Shown: positions 1-5,581 of the stretch, one piece after another
Layout: every line of letters starts with the position of its first letter
How positions within the stretch are numbered: position 1 is the first letter of the stretch
Made by a program: the position numbers and the translations under genes
Assembly: GCA_023430705.1 (NCBI GenBank)
Contig: JAEYZJ010000254.1
Location: forward strand, 1 to 5,581
Reading direction: 5' to 3'
Length of the DNA stretch: 5,581 nt
DNA from: Pseudomonadota bacterium
Lineage (GTDB): Bacteria; Pseudomonadota; Alphaproteobacteria; Rhizobiales; Devosiaceae
The notes under the pieces: generated by a model
What the model saw: only the letters and a program-made list of their open reading frames with translations
What the model was told of the DNA's origin: nothing
Databases searched by the model: none

Positions 1-453
1 GCGCAGTTCGCGCGGCTCGGCGGACTGCACCGCAACACCTTCCTCAATTCGCCCAGGGTGCTGGGTCGCGACCTGAAGCTCAAGGCCATGCCGCGGCTGC
101 GCTTTGCCGGCCAGGTCACCGGCGTCGAGGGCTATGTCGAGAGCGCCGCCGTCGGCCTCATGGCCGGCCGGCTCGCCGCCGCCGACGCCCGGGGGGAGAG
201 CCTTGCGGTCCCGCCTGCCACCACGGCCATGGGCGCGCTGATCAACCACATCACGGGCGGCCACATCGAGGCCGAGGCCTATTCGGGCGCCCGCAGCTTC
301 CAGCCCATGAACGTCAATTTCGGCCTCTTCCCGCCGGTCTCGATCAGCAAGCCCGAAGGCCATGTCGGACGGTGGAAATCGACCGAGAAGACGATGGCCA
401 AGAAGGAAGCGATCACCGCCCGCGCGCTCGACGACATCATGGGCTGGGCCTAA
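1..453 (+). CDS. trmFO: TrmFO, folate/FAD-dependent tRNA (uracil-54-C5) methyltransferase, C-terminal part
   Basis: This is the 3' end of a gene that enters from the left edge; 150 codons and a TAA stop are visible and the frame is open from base 1. TrmFO makes 5-methyluridine at position 54 of the tRNA T-loop in the cytoplasm, taking the carbon from methylenetetrahydrofolate and using FAD and NAD(P)H. Visible family signatures, numbered within the fragment, are GLHRNTFLNSP (7-17), the FAD-contacting FAGQVTGVEGYVESAAVGL (35-53), a TTAMGALINHIT stretch (74-85) and FQPMNVNFGLFPP (100-112). The tail is charged and ends DDIMGWA. The N-terminal Rossmann GxGxxG segment and the catalytic cysteine region lie outside the window. 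It converges on the neighbouring minus-strand gene with 18 bp between the stops, so it is not in the sec operon. A close relative is GidA/MnmG, but the FQPMNVNFGLFPP block is typical of TrmFO. Confidence 0.95.
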   Translation, partial: AQFARLGGLHRNTFLNSPRVLGRDLKLKAMPRLRFAGQVTGVEGYVESAAVGLMAGRLAAADARGESLAVPPATTAMGALINHITGGHIEAEAYSGARSFQPMNVNFGLFPPVSISKPEGHVGRWKSTEKTMAKKEAITARALDDIMGWA

Positions 454-471
454 GCCCGCCCATCCCGGCCG

Positions 472-1320
472 TCAGGCGCGGAGCGCCCACCAGCCCATGC
501 GCGCGATCTTCTGCCAGTCGGGCAGGTCCGGCGCCGCCGCGAACGGCGTGCGCGACCTGACGGCGAGCTCGGCCTGCCGTCCGATGATCGCGGCCGGCGC
601 GAAGGCGGGACGGAGGGGCCGGGGCAGCAGCCTTATCGCCGCGTCCGCCTTGTGCAGATGCTCCTGCGTCAGGTCGCCGATCTGGGCCAGCGCCGCGAAC
701 AGACCCTCGCTCTCGGTGCCGGCGAGGACCTCGCCCTCCGTGACGCCGTTGGCGGCAAGGAAGTTCATCGGCAGGAAGATGCGTCCCGTCGAGGCGTTGT
801 AGCCGAAGGCGCGGAGGTGCCCGGCGAGCGCGTGCGCCACGCCCAGGTGCCCGGCGGCATCCCCCGTCTCCACCTCGGCGCCGCCATTGAGGATCATCGC
901 GGCCAGCTGGTAGAGCACCGACACCGTCTCGCCCGCATAGCCTTCCAGGCTCGCGAGGTCGGGCATCGGATCGTGATAGAGGTCGAACCGCCGCGCCGCG
1001 ACGAGCCGCAGCAGCGGGCCCACCGGCAGGCTGTAGGCGGCGATCGCATCGAGCAGGGCTGCGGCCAGCGGGTTCTGGCGCACGTTGCCGTGCGCCTCGC
1101 CCTTCAGCGCGTCCGCCCACCACTGCAGCCTGATCTCGCCGGCCGCCGGCTCCCGCGCCCGGTCGCGGATGGAGGCAACGTCGGCTGCGAAGGCATAGAG
1201 CGCCTGCACGGCCCCCTGCTCGGGCTGCTTCATGAACAGCGAGGCGAAGTAACGGTCCCGGTCGGCTTCCTTGAGAAACGTCGCGGCGTAGTCGCCCTGC
1301 CCGGCGCCGGCTTCGCTCAT
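472..1320 (-). CDS. Squalene/phytoene-synthase-fold protein, probably non-catalytic (NDUFAF6-like)
   Basis: The product has 282 residues and keeps the all-helical squalene/phytoene synthase (trans-isoprenyl diphosphate synthase) pattern: RDRYFASLFM (21-30), an LYAFAADVASIRD helix (41-53), EIRLQWWADAL (62-72), GYAGETVSVLYQLA (127-140) and GRIFLPMNFL (179-188). The two aspartate-rich Mg-diphosphate motifs are degraded. By my alignment to CrtB-type enzymes, the first DDxxD reads ASIRD (49-53) and the second DxxxD reads A171-FGY-N175. Prenyl condensation is therefore unlikely. The sequence resembles human NDUFAF6, a complex I assembly factor with the same degenerate fold, so a role in NADH dehydrogenase assembly is an inference. 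The start is the ATG whose first bases overlap the TGA of the Mth938 gene (ATGA, 4 bp), which indicates translational coupling; a longer open frame upstream lies inside that gene. It is the last gene of the yajC operon. Databases would often label it simply phytoene/squalene synthase family. Confidence 0.88.
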   Translation of the reverse strand: MSEAGAGQGDYAATFLKEADRDRYFASLFMKQPEQGAVQALYAFAADVASIRDRAREPAAGEIRLQWWADALKGEAHGNVRQNPLAAALLDAIAAYSLPVGPLLRLVAARRFDLYHDPMPDLASLEGYAGETVSVLYQLAAMILNGGAEVETGDAAGHLGVAHALAGHLRAFGYNASTGRIFLPMNFLAANGVTEGEVLAGTESEGLFAALAQIGDLTQEHLHKADAAIRLLPRPLRPAFAPAAIIGRQAELAVRSRTPFAAAPDLPDWQKIARMGWWALRA

Positions 1321-1706
1321 CGGGCGTTCTCGACGGCGATCAGCGCCGCGCCCACCGCGCGGTCCTCGGCCAGCAGCACGTTGTAGGTCCGCACCGCCCC
1401 ACCCGAGGCGATCGCCTCGACGATGACGCCCTGCGCCTTCAGTGCCGCCCGGATCGCCGGGTCGAGCCCGACGATCTCGCTGCCGAGTCCGATCAGCAGC
1501 ACGTCGAGCCGGTCCGCCACGTCGAGCACGGGCCGCAGGCTCTCGAGCGTGAGCTGCTCCGGCGCCGCGACGGGCCATGCATGCATTCCCGTCGGCAGGC
1601 AGAGGAGCGAGCCGCGATGGCTCATTCCCGCAAAGCGGAAGCCGCCATTGCCATAGGCGTCGATCTGGACCTGCTGGGGGTAGAACCCCGCCCCCGGCGC
1701 CTGCAT
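1317..1706 (-). CDS. Mth938-like domain protein (DUF498), NDUFAF3-like
   Basis: This 129-residue soluble protein is a single Mth938/DUF498 domain. Visible signatures are ID-YG-GGFRFAGMSHRGSLLCLP (15-38, discontinuous), the strand-turn LLIGLGSEIVGL (70-81), a helix ending LKAQGVIVEAIA (89-100) and the family hallmark AVRTYNVLLAEDRAVGAALI (104-123). No signal peptide or membrane helix is seen. The same domain forms the mitochondrial complex I assembly factor NDUFAF3; the bacterial role is not settled, and assembly or membrane-insertion help is an inference from homology and operon position. I chose the ATG one base after the secDF stop (TGA-C-ATG on the minus strand), because the family begins just before the VxIDxYG block. 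A start at 1772 would add 22 Arg/Pro-rich residues read through secDF coding sequence and looks spurious. No clear Shine-Dalgarno is present, so re-initiation after secDF is likely. Its stop overlaps the next gene's start. Confidence 0.9.
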   Translation of the reverse strand: MQAPGAGFYPQQVQIDAYGNGGFRFAGMSHRGSLLCLPTGMHAWPVAAPEQLTLESLRPVLDVADRLDVLLIGLGSEIVGLDPAIRAALKAQGVIVEAIASGGAVRTYNVLLAEDRAVGAALIAVENAR

Positions 1707-1707
1707 G

Positions 1708-4269
1708 TCAGACCGCGGCGCCGTCGGCACGCTTGGCGGCCTTGGCCTTCGCCTCCTTGGCCTCATCGGCATCGCTGCGCGGCTTGAGCCCGAAGTGGAT
1801 CAGGATCGGGCCGCCGATGAACACCGACGAGTACATGCCGAAGATCGAGCCGAAGGTCATCGCGATGGTGAAGCCGCGGATCGACTCGCCGCCGAAGAAC
1901 ACCAGCGGGAACAGCGCCAGCAGCACCGTGAACTGCGTCAGCGACGTGCGCACGATGGTCTGGTTGATCGACAGGTTGATGATCTCCGAGACCGTCATCT
2001 TCTTGTATTTTCGGAGGTTCTCGCGAACGCGGTCCGAAATCACCACGGTCTCGTTGAGCGACAGGCCGACAAGTGTCAGCACCGCCGCGATCGAACTGAG
2101 GTTGAACTCCAGTCCGGTGAGCGAGAAGAGCCCGACCGTCATGATGACGTCGTGCGCGGTTGTCGTCACGGCCGCGAGGCCGAACTGCCACTCGAAGCGG
2201 AACCACACGTAGAGCAGGATCGCCACCAGCGACACCAGCACGGCGATGGTGCCGTTGATCGCCAGCTCGCCCGACACCGTGCCGCTCACCGCCTCGGTTC
2301 GGCGCACCTCGTAATTGTCGGTGGCCAGCGCCTTGGTGACGTTCTGGACCGCGACCTGCTGCTCGGCGTCGCCGCCCGGCTGAAGCTGGATGCGGACGAG
2401 CAGGTCCTGCGGCGTGCCGAAGCTCTGCACCTGGACCTCGCCCAGGTTCAGCGGCTCGAGCAGCTCGCGCACCTTGGCCGGATCGGCATCGCCTTCGCCC
2501 GTATGCTGGACCTCGATGGCCGAGCCGCCGACGAAGTCGATACCCAGGTTGAAGCCCTTGGTGAAGGCCAGCCCGATGGCGCCGACGGTCAGCACGATCG
2601 ACAGCACGATCGCGTAGCGCGACATCTTCATGAAGTCGAACGTGGTGCCGTCCGGGATGAAGCGGAAATGCTGGATCTTCAGCGTCTTGGGCCGCTTCCA
2701 GCGGTACCACAGCGAGATGAACAGGCGCGTCACCGTGTAGGCGGTGAAGAGCGACGTCAGGATGCCCAGCGCCAGCGTGACGGCGAAGCCCTGGATCGGG
2801 CCCGAGCCGAGGAAGTAGAGCACGATGGCCGCGATCAGCTGCGTCAGGTGCGAGTCGATGATGGTGTCCCACGCCCGGTGGAACCCCGCCTCGAGCGACG
2901 CGATGATGGACTTGCCCGCTCGCTGCTCCTCCCGCATTCGCTCGTAGATCAGCACGTTGGCGTCCACGGCCATGCCGATGGTCAGCACGATACCGGCGAT
3001 GCCCGGCAGGGTGAGCGTCGCCCCCAGCGCCGACAGCGATCCGAGGATCAGGACGATGTTGAGGATGAGCGCGACGTTGGCGAAGAGCCCGAACAGCCCA
3101 TAGGCGATGACCATGAAGGTGAGCACGAGCACCGAGGCGACGACACCGGCGGTGACGCCCGCCCGGATCGAGTCGGCGCCCAGGCTCGGCCCGACCGAGC
3201 GTTCCTCGACCACGTCGAGCGTCGCGGGCAGCGCGCCGGCGCGCAGCAGCACGGCAAGGTCGTTGGCCGACTGCGGCGTGAAGTTGCCGCTGATCTGGCC
3301 CGAGCCGCCGGTGATCGGCGACTGGATCACCGGTGCGGTGATCACCTGGTTGTCGAGCACGATGGCGAAGCGGCGGCCCACGTTCTTGGACGTGATGTCG
3401 CCGAAGACGATGGCGCCACGGGTATCGAACTGGAAGCTCACCACCGCCTGGCCGGTCTGCTGGTCGAAGCCCGGCTGCGCATTGGTGAGCGATTCACCGC
3501 CGAGTTCGACGTTCTCGTTGATGAGCTCGGCGCCCTCGCCGTTGGCGCCCTGCACGATCATGTAGCCCGCCGGCACGCCCTGCGCCTCGGCCTGTGCCGC
3601 CGTCATCGAGGGATGGACGAGGTGGAAGGTGAGGCGCGCCGTCCGCGCGATCAGTGCCTTGAGGCGCTCCGAGTCGTCAAAGCCCGGGACCTGCACCAGC
3701 ACGCGGCTGTCGCCCTGGCGCTGGATGGTCGGCTCGGTCGTGCCGACCTGGTCGACGCGGTTGCGGATCACTTCCATCGACTGGGCGACCAGCTGCGACA
3801 TGCGCGCGTTCACGCCCTCGGGCGTCAGCGCCACGATGATCTTGCCGTCCGGCGTTTCCGAGAAGGCGAGTTCGTTGACGCCGCCCACGCCCAGGGTGGC
3901 CGACACCGAGTTCTGCAGCTTGCTGATCGCCGCCATCGCGGCATCCATCTGCGACGGGTCGGTCAGCTCGACGGTGATCGAGTCGGGGCCGGTCGTGATC
4001 AGGTTGCCGATGCCGTTCTGGTTCGCCAGCGTCGTGCGCACATCTCGCCGGAGGTTCTTGATGCGCTCGGTGACGATCGATTCCTTGTTCACCTGCAGCA
4101 GCAGGTGCGAGCCGCCCTGCAGGTCGAGCCCGAGCACCACCGTGTTTTTCGGCACGAAGCCGGGCAGAGACGACAGCACGTCCTTGGGCAGGAAGCTGGG
4201 AACGGTGAACAGGATGCCGAGAACCGCGACGATGGCGATGATGGCTGTGCGCAGGGGCGAGAACTGCAT
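1708..4269 (-). CDS. secDF: SecDF, fused protein-export membrane protein SecD-SecF
   Basis: The 853-residue inner-membrane RND-type protein uses the proton gradient to help SecYEG-SecA release and fold exported proteins. SecD half: TM1 (about 8-25), the GLDLQGGSHLLLQV motif (47-60), a large periplasmic P1/head domain to about 365 including VGPSLGADSI (359-368), then five TM helices between about 370 and 520 carrying GIVLTIGMAVDANVLIYERM (426-445); D436 matches the proton-relay aspartate of SecD. Linker about 521-550 (WYRWKRPK). SecF half: TM at about 551-570, LGIDFVGGSAIEV (575-587), periplasmic domain to about 670, then five TM helices with HDVIMT (706-711) and LSLNETVVISDRVRENLRKY (736-755). 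The tail after 829 is Lys/Ala/Asp-rich. Length fits fused rhizobial SecDF. I chose the ATG that gives MQFSPLR; an AAGGA lies 12 nt upstream, somewhat far. A TTG at 4299 would add 10 residues and sits in a stem-loop. It follows yajC and precedes the Mth938 gene by one base. Confidence 0.96.
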   Translation of the reverse strand: MQFSPLRTAIIAIVAVLGILFTVPSFLPKDVLSSLPGFVPKNTVVLGLDLQGGSHLLLQVNKESIVTERIKNLRRDVRTTLANQNGIGNLITTGPDSITVELTDPSQMDAAMAAISKLQNSVSATLGVGGVNELAFSETPDGKIIVALTPEGVNARMSQLVAQSMEVIRNRVDQVGTTEPTIQRQGDSRVLVQVPGFDDSERLKALIARTARLTFHLVHPSMTAAQAEAQGVPAGYMIVQGANGEGAELINENVELGGESLTNAQPGFDQQTGQAVVSFQFDTRGAIVFGDITSKNVGRRFAIVLDNQVITAPVIQSPITGGSGQISGNFTPQSANDLAVLLRAGALPATLDVVEERSVGPSLGADSIRAGVTAGVVASVLVLTFMVIAYGLFGLFANVALILNIVLILGSLSALGATLTLPGIAGIVLTIGMAVDANVLIYERMREEQRAGKSIIASLEAGFHRAWDTIIDSHLTQLIAAIVLYFLGSGPIQGFAVTLALGILTSLFTAYTVTRLFISLWYRWKRPKTLKIQHFRFIPDGTTFDFMKMSRYAIVLSIVLTVGAIGLAFTKGFNLGIDFVGGSAIEVQHTGEGDADPAKVRELLEPLNLGEVQVQSFGTPQDLLVRIQLQPGGDAEQQVAVQNVTKALATDNYEVRRTEAVSGTVSGELAINGTIAVLVSLVAILLYVWFRFEWQFGLAAVTTTAHDVIMTVGLFSLTGLEFNLSSIAAVLTLVGLSLNETVVISDRVRENLRKYKKMTVSEIINLSINQTIVRTSLTQFTVLLALFPLVFFGGESIRGFTIAMTFGSIFGMYSSVFIGGPILIHFGLKPRSDADEAKEAKAKAAKRADGAAV

Positions 4270-4292
4270 TAGCGCTTCGATTCCTTGATGGA

Positions 4293-4328
4293 TGCCCAAT
4301 GGGCAAACGGAGCCCCGTGGGGCTCCGT
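4293..4328 (-). repeat. Two tandem inverted repeats (stem-loops) in the yajC-secDF intergenic region
   Basis: In the 114 bp between yajC and secDF there is a perfect 10-bp inverted repeat, ACGGAGCCCC (4307-4316) and GGGGCTCCGT (4319-4328), separated by 2 bases. In RNA it would fold as a 9-bp GC-rich stem with a 4-nt loop. Immediately next to it in the operon direction is a second, smaller inverted repeat, TGCCCA (4293-4298) and TGGGCA (4300-4305). On the minus-strand transcript the strong stem is followed by only three U residues, so it is not a textbook intrinsic terminator. It could act as a partial terminator, an RNA-processing or stability element, or a spacer that sets the YajC:SecDF ratio. 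The structure is seen in the sequence; the role is not known. Confidence 0.6.
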
Positions 4329-4383
4329 GCTAGCTCATGAAAAGCGTCAGCCGGCGCACGGGACGTGGCCGGCCGAACGAAAC

Positions 4384-4731
4384 TCAGGCCTTGTTGTCGT
4401 TGACCGGGGTCGATTTCGAACGGACATCGCTGATGCCGCCGCGGCTGATCTTGACCCGCGTCCCCTGTGCGATCTCGACCTCGAGATCCTCGCCGTCGAC
4501 CGCCTTGGTCACCTTGCCGACGAGACCGCCGGTGGTGACCACCGTGTCGCCGCGGGCGATGGCCGACAGCATCGCCTGATGGGACTTCATCCGCTTCTGC
4601 TGCGGGCGGAAGATCAGCAGCCAGAAGATCACCACCAGCAGGATGATCGGGGCGAACTGGATCAGCAGATCCGCGCCACCAGGGGCAGCGGGGGCGCCGG
4701 CGGCTTGCGCGAAGGCGGGGGTCACGAACAT
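4384..4731 (-). CDS. yajC: YajC, Sec translocon accessory subunit
   Basis: This 115-residue single-pass membrane protein is a subunit of the SecDF-YajC accessory complex that associates with SecYEG and YidC. A short Ala/Pro-rich N-terminus (1-20) of the kind common in alphaproteobacterial YajC is followed by one transmembrane helix (about 22-41, LLIQFAPIILLVVIFWLLIF) and the family's RPQQKRMK boundary motif (42-49). The cytoplasmic domain contains GDTVVTTGGLVGKV (61-74), EVEIAQGTRVKISRGGI (84-100) and a polar tail. Length is normal for the family. The ATG is preceded by AAGGAG at 7 nt, a strong ribosome-binding site, and its A is shared with the stop of a possible 18-codon upstream ORF. It is the first recognised gene of the operon, 114 bp ahead of secDF, and is transcribed from a promoter at 4839-4867. 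Confidence 0.97.
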   Translation of the reverse strand: MFVTPAFAQAAGAPAAPGGADLLIQFAPIILLVVIFWLLIFRPQQKRMKSHQAMLSAIARGDTVVTTGGLVGKVTKAVDGEDLEVEIAQGTRVKISRGGISDVRSKSTPVNDNKA

Positions 4732-4787
4732 CAGGAGGCTCCTTGCTCAGTTGGTCTTCGGCCCGTCGGATGGCCGTTGTCGCCCAT
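4731..4787 (-). CDS. Possible 18-codon upstream ORF overlapping the yajC start (speculative)
   Basis: On the minus strand an ATG at 4787 opens a frame encoding MGDNGHPTGRRPTEQGAS and stops at a TGA whose final A is the A of the yajC ATG (TGATG). The stop-start overlap would allow ribosomes finishing the leader to begin yajC, and the yajC Shine-Dalgarno lies inside the small ORF. The upstream ribosome site is weak, with only a GGAAA 10 nt before the ATG. The peptide is polar, has no membrane or signal segment, and lacks the RAPP-like ending I recall for Sec-linked arrest peptides of alphaproteobacteria. It may therefore serve only for coupling, or the overlap may be chance. The same frame stays open upstream past the promoter, so its openness alone is weak evidence. 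Confidence 0.25.
   Translation of the reverse strand: MGDNGHPTGRRPTEQGAS
4739..4744 (-). promoter_or_regulatory. Ribosome-binding site of yajC
   Basis: The minus strand reads AAGGAG, 7 nt before the yajC ATG, a close match to the anti-Shine-Dalgarno complement at near-ideal spacing. It is part of the interrupted palindrome AGGAG-C-CTCCT, but the single-base loop makes a blocking hairpin unlikely. It confirms the chosen yajC start. Confidence 0.8.
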
Positions 4788-4838
4788 ATAGGGCAGGTTT
4801 CCGGCGATGGGCAGTCCAACCCGGCAAAAATCGCGCGG

Positions 4839-4867
4839 AATATAGAGGCCGTGCACAAGGATTGCAA
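4839..4867 (-). promoter_or_regulatory. Sigma70-type promoter for the yajC-secDF operon
   Basis: On the minus strand TTGCAA (4867-4862) and TATATT (4844-4839) are separated by exactly 17 bp. Each matches the TTGACA/TATAAT consensus at 4 or 5 positions, which is good for a GC-rich alphaproteobacterium. Transcription would start near 4832 and leave a leader of about 100 nt before yajC. The -10 box overlaps TATAGA on the plus strand (4841-4846), which could be the -10 of a divergent promoter for the ATPase gene, although I see no good -35 for it. No operator palindrome or CtrA-type site was recognised. Confidence 0.6.
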
Positions 4868-4902
4868 AGCCAATCGGGCTGGTTCAAAAGAGGGCCGTAC
4901 CC

Positions 4903-4907
4903 GGGAG
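4903..4907 (+). promoter_or_regulatory. Ribosome-binding site of the DUF815-type ATPase gene
   Basis: GGGAG lies 9 nt ahead of the ATG at 4917. It favours this start over an in-frame GTG at 4851, which would add 22 polar residues and has no visible ribosome site at a proper distance. Confidence 0.55.
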
Positions 4908-4916
4908 TACTGCCTT

Positions 4917-5581
4917 ATGACTGAAGATTATTCCGCGGCCATCGCCGCGGCGCTCGCCCGCATCGCGGATTCGCTCGAGGCGCTGGCTCCTGGCGCAAAG
5001 GCCGCAGGACCGGTGCTGGGCGATGCCGACGCCTACCACTGGGACGCAGCCGCCGGGGTGCTCGTGCCGGTTCCGAAGGTCTCCCGCGTTCCCCTCGCGA
5101 TGCTCCGGGGCATCGACGACGTGCGCGAAATCCTGCTGCAGAACACCGTGCAGTTCGCCCGCGGCTTTGCCGCCAACAACGCGCTGCTCTGGGGCGCGCG
5201 CGGCATGGGCAAGAGCTCGCTGGTCAAGGCCATCCACGCCCACATCAACGCCCTCGGCGAGCCCGGCATCAAGCGGCTGATCCTGATCGAGATCGCCCGC
5301 GAGGACATCGAGGCCCTGCCCCGCCTGATGCGCGCCATCTCCCGCGAGGACGCCCGCTTCATCGTCTTCTGCGACGACCTGAGCTTCGACAGGGACGAGA
5401 CCAGCTACAAGTCGCTCAAGACCATCCTCGACGGCGGCCTCGAGGGCCGGCCCGAGAACGTGCTGTTCTACGCCACCTCCAACCGCCGCCACCTGATGCC
5501 GCGCGACATGGTCGAGAACGAGCGCTCGACCGCCATCACGCCCGGCGAGGCGGTGGACGAGAAGGTATCGCTATCGGACCG
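4917..5581 (+). CDS. DUF815-type AAA+ P-loop ATPase, N-terminal 221 residues
   Basis: The frame opens at an ATG and is still open at the window's right edge, so the 3' end is missing. The visible 221 residues begin with a helix (SAAIAAALARIADSLEALAP, 6-25) and a lead-in, PLAMLRGIDDVREILLQNTVQF (59-80, two pieces), that is characteristic of the DUF815 family. Next come Walker A GARGMGKSS (93-101), Walker B FIVFCDDLSF (148-157) with acidic D153/D154, a YKSLKTILDGGLEGRPENV stretch (164-182), and a sensor-1-like FYATSNRRHLMPRD (184-197). The ERSTAITPGEAVDEKVSLSD end matches the family's usual continuation before the arginine finger region. It is predicted to be a soluble ATPase of unknown substrate, possibly remodelling proteins or DNA. 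It is transcribed divergently from yajC; the neighbourhood is familiar from rhizobia, but a link to Sec function is not shown. Confidence 0.92.
   Translation, partial: MTEDYSAAIAAALARIADSLEALAPGAKAAGPVLGDADAYHWDAAAGVLVPVPKVSRVPLAMLRGIDDVREILLQNTVQFARGFAANNALLWGARGMGKSSLVKAIHAHINALGEPGIKRLILIEIAREDIEALPRLMRAISREDARFIVFCDDLSFDRDETSYKSLKTILDGGLEGRPENVLFYATSNRRHLMPRDMVENERSTAITPGEAVDEKVSLSD

Noticed and set aside
441..488. Short GC-rich inverted repeats at the trmFO/synthase-like convergent junction (GGGCT/AGCCC and GGCGC/GCGCC), a possible bidirectional terminator.
   Set aside because: Stems are only 5 bp, lie partly in coding sequence, and no T-tract follows on either strand, so they are not distinguishable from chance in GC-rich DNA.
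652..1386. A plus-strand 244-codon frame antisense to the synthase-like gene and part of the Mth938 gene.
   Set aside because: Its composition is that of a high-GC shadow (Arg/His/Gln/Gly), it has no family motif, and the opposite strand carries two recognisable proteins.
1707..1772. An N-terminal extension of the Mth938 protein starting at 1772.
   Set aside because: The extra residues are Arg/Pro-rich, overlap the secDF 3' end out of frame, and fall outside the family's conserved start; the ATG at 1706 fits better.
3308..3346. A cluster of inverted GGTGATC/GATCACC repeats inside secDF.
   Set aside because: It is explained by repeated Val-Ile-Thr/Ile-Thr-Gly codons (VITAPVIQSPITGG) using the preferred GTG, ATC and ACC codons.
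1705..4272. An 855-codon open frame on the plus strand, antisense to the whole of secDF.
   Set aside because: It is in codon register with secDF, where antisense stops would need TTA, CTA or TCA codons, which high-GC genes avoid. The translation is a His/Arg/Asp/Gln-rich shadow with no recognisable domain, while the minus strand gives a textbook SecDF.
4320..4336. An ATG-AGC-TAG minimal ORF on the minus strand between yajC and secDF, considered as a leader peptide.
   Set aside because: It has only two codons and no ribosome-binding site, so there is no support for translation.
3677..4873. A 398-codon minus-strand frame covering yajC and the start of secDF.
   Set aside because: It is out of frame with two clearly recognisable genes and its translation is Arg/Pro/Ala-rich without motifs.

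Overview
The window is a compact, GC-rich (my estimate, roughly mid-60s %) chromosomal segment from an alphaproteobacterium, most likely of the order Hyphomicrobiales (Rhizobiales). Two things point there. The first is the gene neighbourhood trmFO / squalene-phytoene-synthase-like / Mth938-domain protein / secDF / yajC / DUF815-type ATPase, which I recognise from rhizobial and Brucella-type genomes. The second is that SecD and SecF are fused into one polypeptide, whereas many other alphaproteobacteria keep them separate. Nothing mobile, phage-like, CRISPR-like or RNA-coding was seen, and all genes look intact apart from two cut by the window edges.

Layout. Bases 1-453 (+) hold the last 150 codons of trmFO, the folate-dependent tRNA m5U54 methyltransferase. 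It converges on a leftward operon with only 18 bp between the stop codons. That operon, on the minus strand from right to left, is yajC (4731-4384), secDF (4269-1708), a 129-residue Mth938/NDUFAF3-like protein (1706-1317) and a 282-residue squalene/phytoene-synthase-fold protein (1320-472). The last three are packed tightly: one base separates secDF from the Mth938 gene, and that gene overlaps the synthase-like gene by 4 bp (ATGA). A 185-bp divergent intergenic region (4732-4916) holds a good sigma70-type promoter for yajC. To its right a DUF815-type P-loop ATPase gene (4917 onward, +) runs off the end of the window.

How the genes fit together. YajC and SecDF are the accessory membrane part of the Sec holotranslocon, which uses the proton motive force to help export and membrane insertion. 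The two small downstream genes resemble the mitochondrial complex I assembly factors NDUFAF3 (Mth938 fold) and NDUFAF6 (inactive squalene/phytoene-synthase fold). The synthase-like protein has lost nearly all the catalytic aspartates of its enzyme relatives. The operon can therefore be read as coupling membrane insertion with respiratory-complex assembly. The functional part of that reading is inference; the homology, gene order and missing aspartates are visible in the sequence.

The points most worth a second look are the pseudoenzyme and complex I assembly pair, an 18-codon upstream ORF whose stop overlaps the yajC start by one base, and two tandem stem-loops between yajC and secDF.
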